Shown: positions 44,115 through 52,938 of the stretch, one piece after another
Position numbering within the stretch: position 1 is the stretch's first letter
Layout: each line of letters opens with the position of its first letter
NCBI GenBank assembly: GCA_023407175.1
Contig: JAEYMU010000055.1
Coordinates: forward strand, 29,338 to 93,337
Direction of reading: 5' to 3'
Origin: Bacillota bacterium
GTDB lineage: Bacteria > Bacillota_A > Clostridia > Lachnospirales > Lachnospiraceae
Length of the DNA stretch: 64,000 bases
The notes under the pieces: model-generated
Databases searched by the model: none
Told to the model about the DNA's origin: nothing
Seen by the model: the letters and a program-made list of their open reading frames with translations, nothing else
Translations under genes and position numbers: made by a program

Positions 44115-44895
44115 TGGCAAGCCTCCTCTTCGCCGTGCGGATGAATAAGATGTCGCAGATGATGGTAAGCGAAAGAAAGGTCGCTGTCGCCATCCAAAGT
44201 ATTGTAGGCGCTGTGGTGCCAAATACCCTTGCCGTGGCAAGTTTAACGGGGTCTAACCATATGGGCAGATCAAAAACATTGGCAATTTGGTTTAGCATAA
44301 AGCTCAGGGCGAAAGGAGAAATATACGCAACATACTTATTGGGCAGATAAGCGGATATCATAAGCCCCAACGAGGAGAAGAAGGCCGCCTGCAAAAATAT
44401 AATATAAAGATAGGACAGGAAAAATAAAGCCGCCTTCCCCTTTACAAGCAAATCGCCAAAGGCTTCATTGGAGAATTCCATTTCTATGGCAATTGCTTCA
44501 GGCAATATACCTGGCTGCGTCACGCATACATAGCCGATAAATATAGCCGCGCCGATGGCAACAGCCAACCCGCCCGCAACAGCGGCAGTGATGCATTTGG
44601 ATAGGACGTAGGCTGTCTTTTTGCTTCTTATCATGATGGAAAAAGCAAACCTTGTCTGCCAGTCTATGCAAAAGCTTGCGGCATACGGAAAGGTTGCGCT
44701 TAAAATAAGCAGCTTTGAAATATTATTGTACTTAAACGTGTTATTAAAAGCGGCAACAGCGGAGACGTTATGAGCTATCATTCCGACTGAGCCAAAATAG
44801 AAGATGGCAGCTGCGGAACAAATACCAATCACAAAGCCAACAGAAAGAAATCCACGGTAAAAATCCATTTTCAGTATGGAAATAAAATTTTTGAT
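44107..44895 (-). CDS. ABC-2 type permease (first), apparent non-AUG start
   Basis: The core is a six-helix ABC-2 permease ('FCIDWQTRFAFSIMIRSKK', 'LIILSATFPYAASF'-type helices, 'VAYISPFALSFMLNQIA'). The first ATG (44868) has no ribosome site. AAGGGGG lies ~35 nt further up, and the intervening in-frame codons read 'IKNFISILK' before 'MDFYRGFLSV', a natural permease N-terminus. The codon 8 nt from the ribosome site is ATC (44895). I therefore extend the gene to 44895. If ATG 44868 is used, the protein is 253 residues. Confidence 0.8.
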   Translation of the reverse strand: MKNFISILKMDFYRGFLSVGFVIGICSAAAIFYFGSVGMIAHNVSAVAAFNNTFKYNNISKLLILSATFPYAASFCIDWQTRFAFSIMIRSKKTAYVLSKCITAAVAGGLAVAIGAAIFIGYVCVTQPGILPEAIAIEMEFSNEAFGDLLVKGKAALFFLSYLYIIFLQAAFFSSLGLMISAYLPNKYVAYISPFALSFMLNQIANVFDLPIWLDPVKLATARVFGTTAPTILWMATATFLSLTIICDILFIRTAKRRLANG

Positions 44896-44910
44896 AGCAA
44901 TATCCCCCTT

Positions 44911-46152
44911 CTACTTGATTTCTTCTCCGGTGACAGCGTTGATAAACATCATTCCATGACCTACACTGGATTGCGAATTTTGTTTTCCATCCTTTGAAGG
45001 CTTATTTGAAGTCTCGTCTTTTTCATAAGCCAATGTCAGGGACCATGAGGGAGTAAGCTTCACTTCATCATAGTTACTATTATAAGGAACGGGGACATAT
45101 TCAAAATCAACTGCCGTAACAGTTACTTTATCTGTAGATATTATAGCGTTATATTTTTCAAAGGCTTTTTGGAGTGCTTCTTCCACAGAGATGAGCGTAC
45201 TTGGCGATTCCGCAACACCTTGTTGCTGATAGATTCCGTTAAAATATAATTGAATAATGCCGTTTTGTGAGAAAGATACTCTGGCGGTCGATCCATTAAG
45301 GGCTCGATCGCTTGCCTGAATCGTATATGATTTTTGTGTAACTGGTATCTTGTTTTGCGCCACTTTAAAAAAAAGAATATAAAAATCATCCTCCTGTGTA
45401 AATTCTTCTTTCGTTTGATACCCGTCCGTTGGGTCCTGTGTGGGAGAAATACCTGCCTGTTTTTGCTTATCAAGCTCTTTTTGGATTCTTTCCTCCTGCT
45501 GCGTTTGCATTGTGGAAGAATCAATGGCGTAAATTTCGGCATCGTCCATGATATCAATGGATAATTCCGTTAAAACATCGGAAACGGTCAAGGCTGCCTC
45601 TGATCTGGTCATAAACCCTAAGTTCTCCTGTATATACACCTCGCTAAACCGTCTGCCGGCAGAAAAAATATCGCTTGCTGCGGCAAAGGAATCCGTAGGG
45701 AATTGGACATATTCAAAATTCTGTGTACTATATCCGAGAAAGCCGTCATTAATACTAAGATGTGAGCTGTCATCGTCGTACAATACGGTATCATCATAGC
45801 TGGTTAAGCTCCTCTGCGGCGTTTTTCCTTTATATAAAATAGATAATAGCTGTTGTTCATCAAAGGGCATACATTTAGCAAATAAAATATCTGCTTTTTT
45901 GACCTTGGGAACATGTACGTCCGCTTCCACAGCAAAATCTTCGCCAAAGACTTGGCTGATATGGGCGGGCGTATCCAGCAACAGGGCTTCTATGGAGCCT
46001 CTATCAACTGCATTGTGTTCTGTATCCGCAGAGATAAGCCCCGGTGTAGTTTTAATAGCCTCCGCGTTAGGGTCTTCCGGACCGCATGCCGTCAAGCTAA
46101 ATATCATCAGAAGACTGGCCAAAAAATATATATTTCTTTTGAAATTCATCAT
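44911..46152 (-). CDS. Predicted lipoprotein in the ABC/two-component operon
   Basis: 413 residues from ATG 46152 with AAAGGAG 8 nt upstream. Lipobox 'SLTACG' near residue 23. The body has alternating strands and helices: 'DTPAHISQVFGEDFAVEADV' and 'FSQNGIIQLYFNGIYQQQGV', and ends with 'INAVTGEEI', a PepSY-like or DUF6034-like finish. It shares layout with the lipoprotein encoded just upstream (signal, acidic linker, final 'IDGSIID'-type strand), so they may be distant paralogs. A candidate internal promoter with a response-regulator site lies upstream. Function unknown. Confidence 0.7.
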   Translation of the reverse strand: MMNFKRNIYFLASLLMIFSLTACGPEDPNAEAIKTTPGLISADTEHNAVDRGSIEALLLDTPAHISQVFGEDFAVEADVHVPKVKKADILFAKCMPFDEQQLLSILYKGKTPQRSLTSYDDTVLYDDDSSHLSINDGFLGYSTQNFEYVQFPTDSFAAASDIFSAGRRFSEVYIQENLGFMTRSEAALTVSDVLTELSIDIMDDAEIYAIDSSTMQTQQEERIQKELDKQKQAGISPTQDPTDGYQTKEEFTQEDDFYILFFKVAQNKIPVTQKSYTIQASDRALNGSTARVSFSQNGIIQLYFNGIYQQQGVAESPSTLISVEEALQKAFEKYNAIISTDKVTVTAVDFEYVPVPYNSNYDEVKLTPSWSLTLAYEKDETSNKPSKDGKQNSQSSVGHGMMFINAVTGEEIK

Positions 46153-46223
46153 ATCGTGTCTCCTTTTACCAGAATTCATTTATTGAATCATTTTACCTTG
46201 TATACTGCTGCAAAGTATTCAAC

Positions 46224-46245
46224 AAAACCTCAACAAAAGGTTAAC
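46224..46245 (-). promoter_or_regulatory. Candidate response-regulator site before the second lipoprotein gene
   Basis: 22 nt (AAAACCTCAACAAAAGGTTAAC) reported here by position: 46224-46245 matches 49921-49942 at 21 of 22 bases. On the minus strand it reads TTAAC-N6-TTGAG, a tandem half-site typical of OmpR-family regulators. Confidence 0.55.
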
Positions 46246-46322
46246 GCGTGTAAAATTCGAAAAAAAAAACAAGGTATGGGCTGCTTGAGCTATACCTGCT
46301 TTCTTTTTTGTTATCCGTTTCC

Positions 46323-47747
46323 TTAGTATCCTCGTCTCCTGTCGATTATGCTGCCGTCGATGGCGTTGATCGTTAGATGACTGATATGCTCTGTAAGCAA
46401 ATCCTGTCCACCCAAGGTCATCGTGCCGAAGAAATCCCACACAGGCACGATCAGTCCGGTTTCCGGACTGTTTTTATCCTGAATCCGCATCATTCCCAAT
46501 CGTACCTGGTCAATATGAAAGTTAAGCTCTACATCTACACCATATTGACCATACTGTGCATTCGTAATCAAAATCATTGTGGAAAAGATGGCCTCAATAT
46601 CCTCAAATGGCAGGAGCTTGGTATTTTCCATCACCTGCTCCGTCACTTCATAAGGAGACTCCCATAAAAACTCAACAATACCGGTATCATCAATGATGAA
46701 CATAACCCTCTCATACGGCCAACTGGCGGCAAGCCTCTCGCCTGTCCTTTCATCTATTTGTACGGCACTCCTATTGATGTTGTTTTCAGCATAGGTTAAA
46801 AGAGTGCCTCCAAGGCTGCGGACAAATTCCAACCGGTAAGCATGGCGTTCCTGCTGTTCACTAATACCGCCATGCAGGAAAGCACCGCCCCAGACCTCTT
46901 CGCAGGAGTAAAGCTCCATATCAGAGATATTCAGAGCCTGAAGTGCTTCCTCAGCCTTGTTTTTGGCATCCTCCGGTGAGATGGCAAGCGGCATTTGTTC
47001 CGCCGCGCCAAGTCCGAGCTTTTCTAAATCACCTTTACCTGCCTCCGGGTAATAGCTTGCCTCATGCCCGATATCCGCGTAGCCTTTTTGCTCGCATGTA
47101 TAGAGCAGCATGTTTTTGTTTTCAGCAAGATGGTTTGTTATGCTCAGATACTTATGGTTCTCCCCATCTCTTGAATAGCCTGTGATTTGTGTGGCCCCCT
47201 GTGCCGCCTGTTCAAATACTTTGGAGGCGGGAAGAATCTCATGGGGCTTGTCAGGCACTGCAATGCCTGCCGATTTGAATTTGTCAATGTCTTGCCGGAT
47301 CGCTTCCTGTTTGTCCGGATCGGTTTCCTTTGACAGTTCTTCCATCCATTGCATCAGCTTCTCTTCCTCGGCGCTATACCCTTCTTCATAGCGGTCATTA
47401 AAAGCTGCGTCCCCTATAAAATATGCAAGGATGCGATCCGCTTCCTCCTGTGTAAAATCGCGGCCACTCACCTGCACTACCGGAATACTGTCCGTATCAG
47501 GGAGGAAGATATCGGCGTTCACATTGGCAAAAGCACCCCCTTTCGCATCTGTTACAGACAGTATCATGCGCTCAGGCACCTTCAGCATCTCCGCAATGCT
47601 CTTCTTTTCTTCCTTATTGCCGAAAGCGACTTCAAGCAGCCGGTCGTTATTCCTCCCCACCACAATCTGGCTTCCCGGCTGCTTTTGGCAGGCGGTTAAG
47701 CCAAATGTTATGATCGAAGCCAAAAGGAATATAAATATTCGTTTCAT
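46323..47747 (-). CDS. Predicted lipoprotein (DUF6034-like)
   Basis: 474 residues from ATG 47747 (GAGGTG 6 nt upstream). Lipobox 'GLTACQ' (Cys ~20). Segments such as 'MLKVPERMILSVTDAKGGAF', 'VNADIFLPDTDSIPVVQV', 'RDFTQEEADRILAYFIGD' and the end 'LTINAIDGSIIDRR' fit the DUF6034 family found in clostridial two-component/ABC loci. It lies 61 nt after the histidine kinase gene. It could sense or bind the peptide ligand outside the membrane. Function is inferred from context. Confidence 0.7.
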   Translation of the reverse strand: MKRIFIFLLASIITFGLTACQKQPGSQIVVGRNNDRLLEVAFGNKEEKKSIAEMLKVPERMILSVTDAKGGAFANVNADIFLPDTDSIPVVQVSGRDFTQEEADRILAYFIGDAAFNDRYEEGYSAEEEKLMQWMEELSKETDPDKQEAIRQDIDKFKSAGIAVPDKPHEILPASKVFEQAAQGATQITGYSRDGENHKYLSITNHLAENKNMLLYTCEQKGYADIGHEASYYPEAGKGDLEKLGLGAAEQMPLAISPEDAKNKAEEALQALNISDMELYSCEEVWGGAFLHGGISEQQERHAYRLEFVRSLGGTLLTYAENNINRSAVQIDERTGERLAASWPYERVMFIIDDTGIVEFLWESPYEVTEQVMENTKLLPFEDIEAIFSTMILITNAQYGQYGVDVELNFHIDQVRLGMMRIQDKNSPETGLIVPVWDFFGTMTLGGQDLLTEHISHLTINAIDGSIIDRRRGY

Positions 47748-47808
47748 TATACACCTCATTCCATCCCACGACTCCAGGCAAAATCTTTAACAAGCCCCAG
47801 GCAAAGTG

Positions 47809-49191
47809 TTAATATGGCGGATTATCAGAAAAGATTACTTTCATGGTCGTCCCGGCATTCATCTGACTATCAATAACCAGCCTGGCATCGTGGGCATCGG
47901 CTATCCGTTTTGCCAATGCCAACCCCAATCCGCTGCCGCCAGTTTTTTTGCTTCGAGAGCGGTCTACCATGTAAAACGGATCGGTTATCCTCTCAATTTC
48001 ACCTTGCGGTATCCCTTTGCCATTATCCCGCACCTCCAATACATTGTCATAGGCCAACAAAGTTATGGGTTGTCCCGGCTCAGATGCTTTGGATGCATTA
48101 TCAATAAGATTTATTAATAGAGATTTCATCAGGTCATAGTCCATTTTTAGGGATTCCATGTTACATTCACTTTTTAGCGGAGTATCTCGCTCACGCATCG
48201 TCTCGGCTGTGCTTTCCATAATATCGTCGAACAATGTTTTTACGTTCTCAGACTTTACTTTAATGTCTTCTTCCAATGTAATGAGTTGAAACAACTTTTG
48301 GGTTAGCCGTTCCAGCCACCGGCATTGCGCATGAATATGGATAAGAGAGTTTTGTGCTTCCTCTTTATTTAAATCAGCGGATAACAGCGTATCGCTATGA
48401 ATTATCATGGAAGTTAAGGGTGTTTTGAATTCGTGAGTAAGGCCGCCTATAAAAAGCTGCTGACGTTTTGCTGTATCTTCCAAATCAGAAATATGAGATT
48501 GCACCGCATCGGCCATAGCATTGAAATCCGTCGCCAGTTCGCCTACTTCATCCTTAGACTGTACCTTTGCCCGTTTGTCATATTCGCCGACTGCAATGTG
48601 CCTGGTTGTGTCTTTTAGCCGTATCAAAGGCTTATTTGCATGGCGAACAAGCCATATAATGAACAAGGTTCCTACAATAATCCCCACTCCGCAGATTAAG
48701 ACAAAACGCCAGGTCATGGCGATAATGTTATCAAAAACCTCCGTTACGTCTTTAATGGTGTATACAGAATAGAGGTCATCAAGCAGAATCAGTCCACTGC
48801 CCACAATGAGAATATTCCTGCCGTCGATTTTCGTAAGCAATACCTTTTGTTCATTGTCATTATCTATTGGCAATATCATCTCTGGCTTAACACTCACCGC
48901 CGAATAGATTGTGCCTTCCTTACCAATCAGCACGGATGAATCGCCGGCAAAGTGTTTGAAGCAATAGCTAATGCCTGATTGCATAACAACGGGATTGCTT
49001 TCATCATTCAGATAATATTGCACCATTTCAGAAAATGAGGTTGATAAATTCCTTTGCTCCGTTTGCGCCTGCTCTGTCGTAAGCTGAACAATACTGTCCT
49101 TCGCCTGTAGCAGCAACAATGTGCTGCATGCGGTCACGACCACAAGTAAGACAGCTATGCTGGTAATGGATACTTTTTGCCATAATTTCAT
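47809..49191 (-). CDS. Sensor histidine kinase
   Basis: 460 residues. TM1 (~8-30), extracytoplasmic sensor (~31-165), TM2 (~166-188), HAMP (~190-240), phospho-acceptor His in 'GLTHEFKTPLTSMI' (~residue 253), and an ATPase with 'LINLIDNASKAS', 'VRDNGKGIP' and 'GGSGLGLALAKRIADAH'. It starts 1 nt after the response-regulator stop. It controls the regulator that probably drives this operon. Confidence 0.93.
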   Translation of the reverse strand: MKLWQKVSITSIAVLLVVVTACSTLLLLQAKDSIVQLTTEQAQTEQRNLSTSFSEMVQYYLNDESNPVVMQSGISYCFKHFAGDSSVLIGKEGTIYSAVSVKPEMILPIDNDNEQKVLLTKIDGRNILIVGSGLILLDDLYSVYTIKDVTEVFDNIIAMTWRFVLICGVGIIVGTLFIIWLVRHANKPLIRLKDTTRHIAVGEYDKRAKVQSKDEVGELATDFNAMADAVQSHISDLEDTAKRQQLFIGGLTHEFKTPLTSMIIHSDTLLSADLNKEEAQNSLIHIHAQCRWLERLTQKLFQLITLEEDIKVKSENVKTLFDDIMESTAETMRERDTPLKSECNMESLKMDYDLMKSLLINLIDNASKASEPGQPITLLAYDNVLEVRDNGKGIPQGEIERITDPFYMVDRSRSKKTGGSGLGLALAKRIADAHDARLVIDSQMNAGTTMKVIFSDNPPY

Positions 49192-49192
49192 A

Positions 49193-49858
49193 TCATTTGT
49201 CCTCCAGCCTATAACCGTACTTCGGGACAGTTTTTATCATGCTGGCAGCGTCCAGCTTTTTGCGCAGGTTGGCAATATGCACATCTACCGTGTGGGTATC
49301 TCCGAAAAAATCCGCTCCCCAAATCTCATTGAGCAGCTTTTCACGTAGTATGGTACGGTTCTTATACTTGGCAAGCATAGTAAAAACCTCAAATTCAAGA
49401 GGCTTTAAGATAACTTCCTCACCGCCTTTTGTAACGGTATGATTCTCTAAATCCAGTGTAATATCGCCAATACGCAATACTTGATTTAGCTTACCGGTGC
49501 GCTCCAACACCTTTTCAATGCGTACCAGCAGGGTCAGCACATCAAAAGGCTTGATGATATAATCCTCTGCACCATCGCGAAGCCCTTTAATCTCGGAAAA
49601 TGCATCACTTTTTGCGGTAAGGTAGATCACGGGTATATTGTATTGCTGCATATAGGAAAGCAGCTCAAAACCATCGATACCGGGCAGCATGATGTCCAGC
49701 AGGGCGAGGTCATAGGAATGGTCGGCCTCTAATGAATCAGCCACCTCCTGCCCGTCGGCAAATACCATATATTCATATCCTGAGTATTGCAGATTGACCG
49801 CAATACCATCTGAAATTGCCTTGTCATCCTCCACAATCAAAATCCTATTCTTAATCAC
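49193..49858 (-). CDS. OmpR-family response regulator
   Basis: 221 residues, GTG start with GAGGTGAAGGC. Receiver: 'ILIVEDDKAISDGI', phospho-Asp in 'ALLDIMLPGIDGFEL', 'VIYLTAKSD' and Lys in 'YIIKPFDVL'. C-terminal winged helix: 'PLEFEVFTMLAKYKNRTILR', 'DVHIANLRKKLD' and 'VPKYGYRLE'. First gene of the seven-gene operon. A candidate autoregulatory site overlaps its -35 region. Confidence 0.93.
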   Translation of the reverse strand: MIKNRILIVEDDKAISDGIAVNLQYSGYEYMVFADGQEVADSLEADHSYDLALLDIMLPGIDGFELLSYMQQYNIPVIYLTAKSDAFSEIKGLRDGAEDYIIKPFDVLTLLVRIEKVLERTGKLNQVLRIGDITLDLENHTVTKGGEEVILKPLEFEVFTMLAKYKNRTILREKLLNEIWGADFFGDTHTVDVHIANLRKKLDAASMIKTVPKYGYRLEDK

Positions 49859-49898
49859 GCCTTCACCTCATTTAAATGGTAATGATATACTCTTCATC

Positions 49899-49942
49899 AT
49901 TATAACACCAGCGAAAAACAAAAACCTCAACAAAATGTTAAC
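49899..49942 (-). promoter_or_regulatory. Promoter of the two-component/ABC operon with putative autoregulatory site
   Basis: Minus strand: -10 TATAAT (49899-49904). At the -35 position there is no TTGACA; instead TTAAC-N6-TTGAG lies in 49921-49942, the site repeated at 46224-46245. A poor -35 with a tandem regulator site suggests activation by the response regulator. Confidence 0.6.
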
Positions 49943-50163
49943 ATTTCATAGCGTAACAGAATAGTTGTAAATTGACCAATAACTTCGATTTGCTTTTGAT
50001 TGGATTATAGATAGGAAGTAAGTATAAGCAAGCTATAATAAAAGGCTGTCCAGAAACCCTTGCAGGCTTCAGATCAATCATCTGTTCCTGTAAGCGGCTT
50101 CATAGACAGCCTTGCTATAATCTAAAATTTATATGGAATATGTCGTTATTTTCTTATCTACAA
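49943..50163. other. Intergenic stretch with a large imperfect hairpin
   Basis: The gene-free interval runs 49859-50163. Apart from the promoter above, AAGGCTGTC (50042-50050) pairs with GACAGCCTT (50105-50113), enclosing TGCAGG/CCTGTAA. The ~72-nt hairpin ends about 50 nt past the secreted protein's stop and may serve as its terminator on the minus strand. Nothing else is apparent. Confidence 0.4.
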
Positions 50164-50796
50164 TTATACCTGCGAGAAAGTAAAGCTGGGACTTCCGCCC
50201 TGATTGATGGATACTCCACATCCCAAATAGGTATAATACCCTGTACTGCTATCATACAGCCGTACCGCTCCCGTTGCGTAGCTGTAGCTTCCGTCCGTAT
50301 TTGTTATGGAATAGCCGTAGGCATAGCCGGTTATATAGGTAACAAGAGTGGCTACTGACAGGGATCCTGAATTAATATGTACCAGACCGCTGTCATTCGT
50401 GGTAATGCTGACTGTATGGGTAATCGTGGCAACATGCGTATTCGTTCCCAGATGCATAACATTAACGTAGCAGGTAGCCACATATGTAGTTGTACTGCTC
50501 ATCAACTGAATTCCCGAAGCTGTAGGGCTTTCAATCTTTATGGTAATCTGAGCCTCGTAATCCTCGTTGATCTGATAGGTCTCACCGTTCTTTAAATCCT
50601 TTCCCTCCAGAACCTCCATAACGGTGTTTATATCCAGAGCTTCTGCACCTGCTGCCTTAGCTACCGTAGTATTATCATCCGCATAAGCGGTAACCGTATT
50701 TGCCTTCGCACTGTCCTGATAACCAAGCGAAATAAACACAACTGCTATCAATCCCAATAGACCTTTTAAAATAAAAGAAATTCCTTTTTCCTTCAT
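50164..50796 (-). CDS. Secreted protein of unknown function
   Basis: 210 residues with a signal peptide ('ISFILKGLLGLIAVVFISLG', cleavage after 'SAKANT' or 'AYA'). The mature part is Thr/Ser/Tyr-rich beta structure ('TTTYVATCYVNVMHLGTNTH', 'TITHTVSITTNDSGLVHINS', 'YITGYAYGYSITNTDGSY'), ending 'INQGGSPSFTFSQV'. No anchor motif. It lies 67 nt after the M56 peptidase gene on the same strand and could be a target or reporter of that pair. Function not recognised. Confidence 0.6.
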   Translation of the reverse strand: MKEKGISFILKGLLGLIAVVFISLGYQDSAKANTVTAYADDNTTVAKAAGAEALDINTVMEVLEGKDLKNGETYQINEDYEAQITIKIESPTASGIQLMSSTTTYVATCYVNVMHLGTNTHVATITHTVSITTNDSGLVHINSGSLSVATLVTYITGYAYGYSITNTDGSYSYATGAVRLYDSSTGYYTYLGCGVSINQGGSPSFTFSQV

Positions 50797-50863
50797 AATA
50801 TTTCTCCTCCGTATTTATCTTATAGTAGTTTTAAAAATTCATCCGTATGCTTTACTAAATCCA

Positions 50864-51955
50864 TTAATACATCTGATTAACCTTTTCCAATATTTCTGCA
50901 TCCGATGGAGATAATTCAGGGTTATCATAGGAAACATCTGCCGTCATCGGCTCTAATACCACCAGCTCTTTCATTTTCTTAAGCTCCAGATATCCGACCT
51001 CACCCGCCAGCGCGGTAACGATACCGCCAAAAACAAAAATGACGGTTAGTATACCAGCAAAAGCAACTGCCTTTTTACTCATTTTCTTTACGTTCAGCAT
51101 GAACACCAGCCTCTCCTTCAAATTCTGCTTGGGAAGCAGAAAGGGAGTTCCGAAGTTCGAACCGTAAATCGGCATGATTGCGGCTGAATCAAGAATTGCC
51201 ATGCCATACTTTTTCTTATTGTCCAGGGTTAGATTTATGGCATTCCTTTCATCACACGCATATTCACACCATTTATCCAAATTAGCGATCATCAGATAGG
51301 CCAGCGGATTAAACCAGTGCATGGTGCGGATGATAAGCGTTATGATTTTAAATATCATATCCTTTTGCTTATAGTGGGTCAGCTCATGCGATATTATGTA
51401 TTCTGAATTGGTTAAGTCCAAATCATCCGAGGGCAATAAAATAATCGGGGAAAAGAAGCCTATCAGCATTGGTGTAGTTATATTCTCATTGACATATAAA
51501 TGAACCTTCTTTTTGATCCCCATCTTTGCCGCACAGCTTTTCGCAACCCATTGGTGCATTGCATTCGCAGGTACTCTGTTGCAGTATACGATATATCGGA
51601 ATTTTATGAAGCAGACGAGCTGGCTTAATAATATCCCGGCTATACCAACAAGCCAGATGCCCAAAGCAATGGAGACTTCCATGCCATGAGCCGACGTAAG
51701 CTTATTTACTTTACCTGCATAATCTGAAATAATTCCTATTCCCTGACTGGCTTCTATTTCGGAAAACCTGTTATTTATCGGTATCGTAATGATTTTACCA
51801 AAGGGAAGCAGAAAGAACAGTGAAATACATTTTAAAACATTATAATGCCAGGTAGCACTGAAATGATGCTTTGTAACTTGTTCAACTACTTTGAAAAGTG
51901 CAAAAACCAAACCTCCCGTAATTGACATTAATAAAACGTAATACAGCAGGTTCAT
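50864..51955 (-). CDS. BlaR1/MecR1-family M56 metallopeptidase sensor
   Basis: 363 residues. Four membrane helices in the N-terminal ~290 residues and the zinc-peptidase motif 'SHELTHYKQKDMIFKI' (HExxH), with 'NPLAYLMIANLDKWCEYACD' downstream. It lacks the C-terminal penicillin-binding domain of true BlaR1; the end is a short tail ('DNPELSPSDAEILEKVNQMY'). It lies 8 nt after the BlaI-type repressor gene. In this family, ligand sensing activates the peptidase, which leads to cleavage of the repressor. Confidence 0.88.
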   Translation of the reverse strand: MNLLYYVLLMSITGGLVFALFKVVEQVTKHHFSATWHYNVLKCISLFFLLPFGKIITIPINNRFSEIEASQGIGIISDYAGKVNKLTSAHGMEVSIALGIWLVGIAGILLSQLVCFIKFRYIVYCNRVPANAMHQWVAKSCAAKMGIKKKVHLYVNENITTPMLIGFFSPIILLPSDDLDLTNSEYIISHELTHYKQKDMIFKIITLIIRTMHWFNPLAYLMIANLDKWCEYACDERNAINLTLDNKKKYGMAILDSAAIMPIYGSNFGTPFLLPKQNLKERLVFMLNVKKMSKKAVAFAGILTVIFVFGGIVTALAGEVGYLELKKMKELVVLEPMTADVSYDNPELSPSDAEILEKVNQMY

Positions 51956-51963
51956 CCCCTCAC

Positions 51964-52353
51964 CTACCTTTCAGAAAGCCATTTTTTCAATTCGGCAATC
52001 TCTTCCTGTGATAATCTCTTATCCCCATATAATGCTGCAAAGAAATTCTTGATAGAGCCCTCGTACAAAACCTCCAGTATATTCTTTGCTTTATACCGGT
52101 TGTACTCCTCAAAGGTGATCGCAGGCTGATGTACCGTCCCCCTACCCTTTACTTCAGATTTCAGAAGCCCCTTTTCCGTCAATCTTGATAAAAAGGTTGC
52201 CAACGTCTGCAATTTCCACTCTTTTTGGCGTTCCTGGTTGAAATACGTCAGTAAATCAACCGTAGAAATCGGCTCCTCCTGCTTCCACAGATATTCCATA
52301 ATCTCCAGTTCGGTTTCCGAGATATCCTTGATACCCTTGATACGCTTCGTAAT
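51964..52353 (-). CDS. BlaI/MecI/CopY-family repressor (apparent ATT start)
   Basis: Winged-helix repressor: 'DISETELEIMEYLWKQEEP' and 'WKLQTLATFLSRLTEKGLL', with a C-terminal dimerisation and cleavage region. The frame's first conventional start, GTG 52357-52359, overlaps the AAGGAGG ribosome site itself and so cannot be used. The codon at normal distance (5 nt) is ATT 52353. The next ATG (residue ~21) would delete part of the helix-turn-helix. I place the start at ATT. It is coupled to the peptidase gene. Confidence 0.85.
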   Translation of the reverse strand: MTKRIKGIKDISETELEIMEYLWKQEEPISTVDLLTYFNQERQKEWKLQTLATFLSRLTEKGLLKSEVKGRGTVHQPAITFEEYNRYKAKNILEVLYEGSIKNFFAALYGDKRLSQEEIAELKKWLSER

Positions 52354-52401
52354 CCACACCTCCTTATTTTACTGCGTTCGTTATACATTTTTCTACATTT
52401 T

Positions 52402-52430
52402 ATACTACATATATGTAGAGTGATTGTCAA
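52402..52430 (-). promoter_or_regulatory. blaI-type promoter with overlapping palindromic operator
   Basis: Minus strand: -35 TTGACA (52425-52430), 17-nt spacer, -10 TAGTAT (52402-52407). The spacer contains CTACATATATGTAG (52405-52418), a perfect palindrome of the TACA/TGTA type that BlaI/MecI repressors bind. A further TACAT half site follows downstream (52384-52398). Confidence 0.75.
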
Positions 52431-52489
52431 TAGGCAGCTACCAGAAAAATGCCAAAAAAGATAGTATTTTTTTCTCATATTTCAGGTTT

Positions 52490-52870
52490 AATTTTATCAC
52501 CGTTTTTGGCGAATAAAAGCAAAGACAGAGAGATCATGATAACGTTCCAAGTCATCTCTTATTCGTCGGTGTCCCTTATCAGGGCTTTCCTGATGAATGA
52601 ATTCTATTTCTTCAGCAATACGCCTGTTTTCAACTTCACTATCATTCTATTCATTGAAAAACATCGGTTCCCATGGACTCATTATTAAAGATCCATTGTT
52701 GGACAGATATCAAGCTTACATTAAATTCACGGGCAATTTGATCTTGACTAGTATTTCTATCAAGATACCGTAAAACAGCAGTCAATTTCTCGTTGCCAGA
52801 TATCTTTCCTTTTGACATAAAATATGCTCCCTTCTAAGTGACAAGTTTTTATTATTTCACTTGTCTACCC
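52490..52870 (-). mobile_element. Degenerate IS3-family insertion sequence remnant
   Basis: Minus strand. An intact-looking OrfA-type frame of 55 codons runs 52818-52651 ('MSKGKISGNEKLTAVLRYLD', 'NTSQDQIAREFNVSLISVQQ', a transposase helix-turn-helix) and then stops. In another frame at ~52625-52540, 'IEFIHQESPDKGHRRIRDDL' is the HTH_21 region of an IS3-type OrfB. The DDE catalytic domain is gone. GACAAG/CTTGTC near 52841-52865 may be the remains of a terminal repeat. Confidence 0.7.
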
Positions 52871-52938
52871 AAAAGGAAGCATATCAACAGCCCTTAAAAG
52901 CAGAATTATTAAGCAACCTTTAGATGCTCTCTTAGACA

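Noticed and set aside
42601..49858. Lantibiotic biosynthesis cluster
   Set aside because: Only pump-like, two-component and lipoprotein genes are present; no precursor peptide, LanM/LanB/LanC or protease was found.
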